Source: Ralstonia sp. UNC404CL21Col (GTDB lineage: Bacteria > Pseudomonadota > Gammaproteobacteria > Burkholderiales > Burkholderiaceae). Taken from it: 64,000 nucleotides of DNA. The stretch covers positions 992,001 to 1,056,000 of the forward strand of contig NZ_JIBE01000003.1 in assembly GCF_000620465.1 (NCBI RefSeq), written 5' to 3'. Position numbers and translations under genes: made by a program. Below, in pieces: positions 63,262-64,000 of the stretch. Numbering within the stretch: position 1 is the first letter of the stretch; every line of letters starts with the position of its first letter. The notes below the pieces were generated by a model, which was not told the origin of the DNA, did no database searches, and saw only the letters and a list, made by a program, of their open reading frames with translations.

Positions 63262-63298
63262 GACAAAAGTACACAAGCCCGCAGGACGCGGGCTTGTG
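63262..63298 (-). terminator. Terminator of ssb
   Basis: CACAAGCCCGC and GCGGGCTTGTG form an 11-bp stem with a 5-nt loop; on the minus strand a short T-run (TACTTTTG) follows. It is just past the ssb stop and just before the recombinase genes. Confidence 0.82.
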
Positions 63299-63331
63299 AG
63301 TAATTTTTTACAAAAACAATAGAGGTGGAAA

Positions 63332-63880
63332 TTAGAACGGAATATCGTCGTCCATATCCTCGAAGCCATTCGACGGTGCCGGCTGACGACGTGCACCGCC
63401 GCCCTGGCCGCCGCCTTCGCCGCCGCGCGAGTAGCCACCGGCTTGGCCTTGACCTTGGCTGCGACCACCGCCGTAACCACCGCCACCGCCGCCTTCACCG
63501 CCACGCGAGTAGCCGCCACCGCCACCCCCGCTGCCGCCGCCCTCACCACCGCGGGCGCCGAGCATCTGCATCTGGTCTGCGACGATCTCGGTGCTGTATT
63601 GCTTCTGGCCGTCCTTTTCCCATTGACGGGTCTTGAGGCGCCCTTCGATGTAGACCGACGAACCCTTCTTCAGGTATTCGCCCGCAATTTCGGCCAGACG
63701 GCCGAAGAAGGCGATGCGGTGCCACTCGGTGGCTTCCTTCATTTCGCCGCTGGCCTTGTCCTTGTAGCGGTCGGTGGTGGCCACGCGGATGTTGGTGACC
63801 GCGTCGCCGCTGGGCATGTAACGCGTTTCCGGATCGGCACCGAGATTGCCGACGATGATGACTTTGTTGACGGACGCCAT
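63332..63880 (-). CDS. ssb: Single-stranded DNA-binding protein
   Basis: The 182-residue protein has an OB-fold (about 1-112: [53 protein letters not shown]) and a long Gly-rich linker with [11 protein letters not shown] repeats, ending in the acidic tip DMDDDIPF that binds partner proteins. It is the essential ssb of the chromosome, at the right border of the island. The region 63,881-64,000 holds its promoter. Confidence 0.98.
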   Translation of the reverse strand: MASVNKVIIVGNLGADPETRYMPSGDAVTNIRVATTDRYKDKASGEMKEATEWHRIAFFGRLAEIAGEYLKKGSSVYIEGRLKTRQWEKDGQKQYSTEIVADQMQMLGARGGEGGGSGGGGGGYSRGGEGGGGGGYGGGRSQGQGQAGGYSRGGEGGGQGGGARRQPAPSNGFEDMDDDIPF

Positions 63881-64000
63881 GATGAGTTTCCGAAGGTAAT
63901 TGAAGGGATGCCGCCGTAAAGGGCTAACGAAAAAAAGCCGACTGAAAGTGTAGCGCTGAATGCCGACCCTAGTGCCGACGCAACGCCGGCATCTGCATGG

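Larger units (their letters stand above)
41657..63270. mobile_element. Integrative defence island between the polyene-like locus and ssb
   Basis: About 21.6 kb with clearly lower GC and different codon use than both flanks. It has a recombinase trio with a TnpC-like gene at its right end (57902-63187) and two recognisable anti-phage systems (Gabija-like, Qat) plus unknown nuclease and membrane genes. It sits exactly between two intrinsic terminators, 41611-41656 and 63262-63298. Precise ends are not proven; a 9-bp repeat AACGGTTCT at 41676-41684 and 63208-63216 is a weak candidate for the junction sequence. Confidence 0.75.

Noticed and set aside
63969-64000. Possible last codons of a minus-strand gene upstream of ssb (ending LRRH and a TAG stop)
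   Set aside because: Only nine codons are inside the window, too few to support a call.

Overview
The window is high-GC chromosomal DNA of a betaproteobacterium, most likely Burkholderiaceae of the Ralstonia/Cupriavidus type. This is inferred from the GC content, from gene families such as UbiE, the long IlvA, the long QueF and a DUF3683-type FAD/Fe-S oxidoreductase, and from the glycine-rich SSB. No rRNA, tRNA or CRISPR array was seen.

Region 1 (1-13,966) is housekeeping: a Tim44-like protein cut by the window edge, ubiE, a DUF971 protein, an SbmA/YddA-type ABC transporter, a HIT protein overlapping a giant FAD/4Fe-4S oxidoreductase, a YqaA/DedA membrane protein, a SpmA-SpmB fusion, a Kir-type potassium channel, then ilvA-queF and a terminator.

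Region 2 (14,189-18,656) resembles a functional-amyloid (Fap) secretion locus. It has an outer-membrane barrel with an N-terminal coiled coil (FapF-like), a periplasmic C39 peptidase (FapD-like), two small exported proteins with near-identical double-glycine-like motifs, and a 429-residue Gly/Ala/Ser-rich exported protein. The three putative substrates share a C-terminal Q-N-S...(I)Q motif.

Region 3 (19,358-30,001) is metabolic and regulatory: an acyl-CoA synthetase, gluconokinase, a secreted HExxH protein, an HSL-type esterase, a TetR gene divergent from a DUF2855 gene, a YeeE/YedE pair with a TsdA-like thiosulfate dehydrogenase behind an inverted repeat, CsgG-like and Sel1 lipoproteins, and a second TetR gene with a candidate operator.

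Region 4 (30,018-41,583) is an aryl-polyene-like type II fatty acid/polyketide locus: ACP, GT2, membrane protein, acyl-ACP ligase fused to a dehydratase, acyltransferase, LolA-like protein, MMPL exporter, polysaccharide deacetylase, ketosynthase, a ketosynthase-like chain-length factor and a hotdog dehydratase. No ketoreductase, ammonia-lyase or thioesterase is present, and only one ACP. It ends in a strong bidirectional terminator at 41,611-41,656.

Region 5 (about 41,660-63,260) is an island of visibly lower GC between that terminator and the ssb terminator. Read leftward from its right end, it has three overlapping tyrosine recombinases and a small coiled-coil TnpC-like protein (a Tn554/RIT-like module), a small XRE regulator (+ strand), two small genes including a HAD protein, a complete QatABCD anti-phage system, a CoiA-like nuclease and a PIN-domain protein, an unknown coiled-coil membrane protein, and a Gabija-like GajA-GajB pair. 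Nearly all defence genes are on the minus strand and many overlap by 1-4 nt. Chromosomal sequence resumes with ssb (63,332-63,880).
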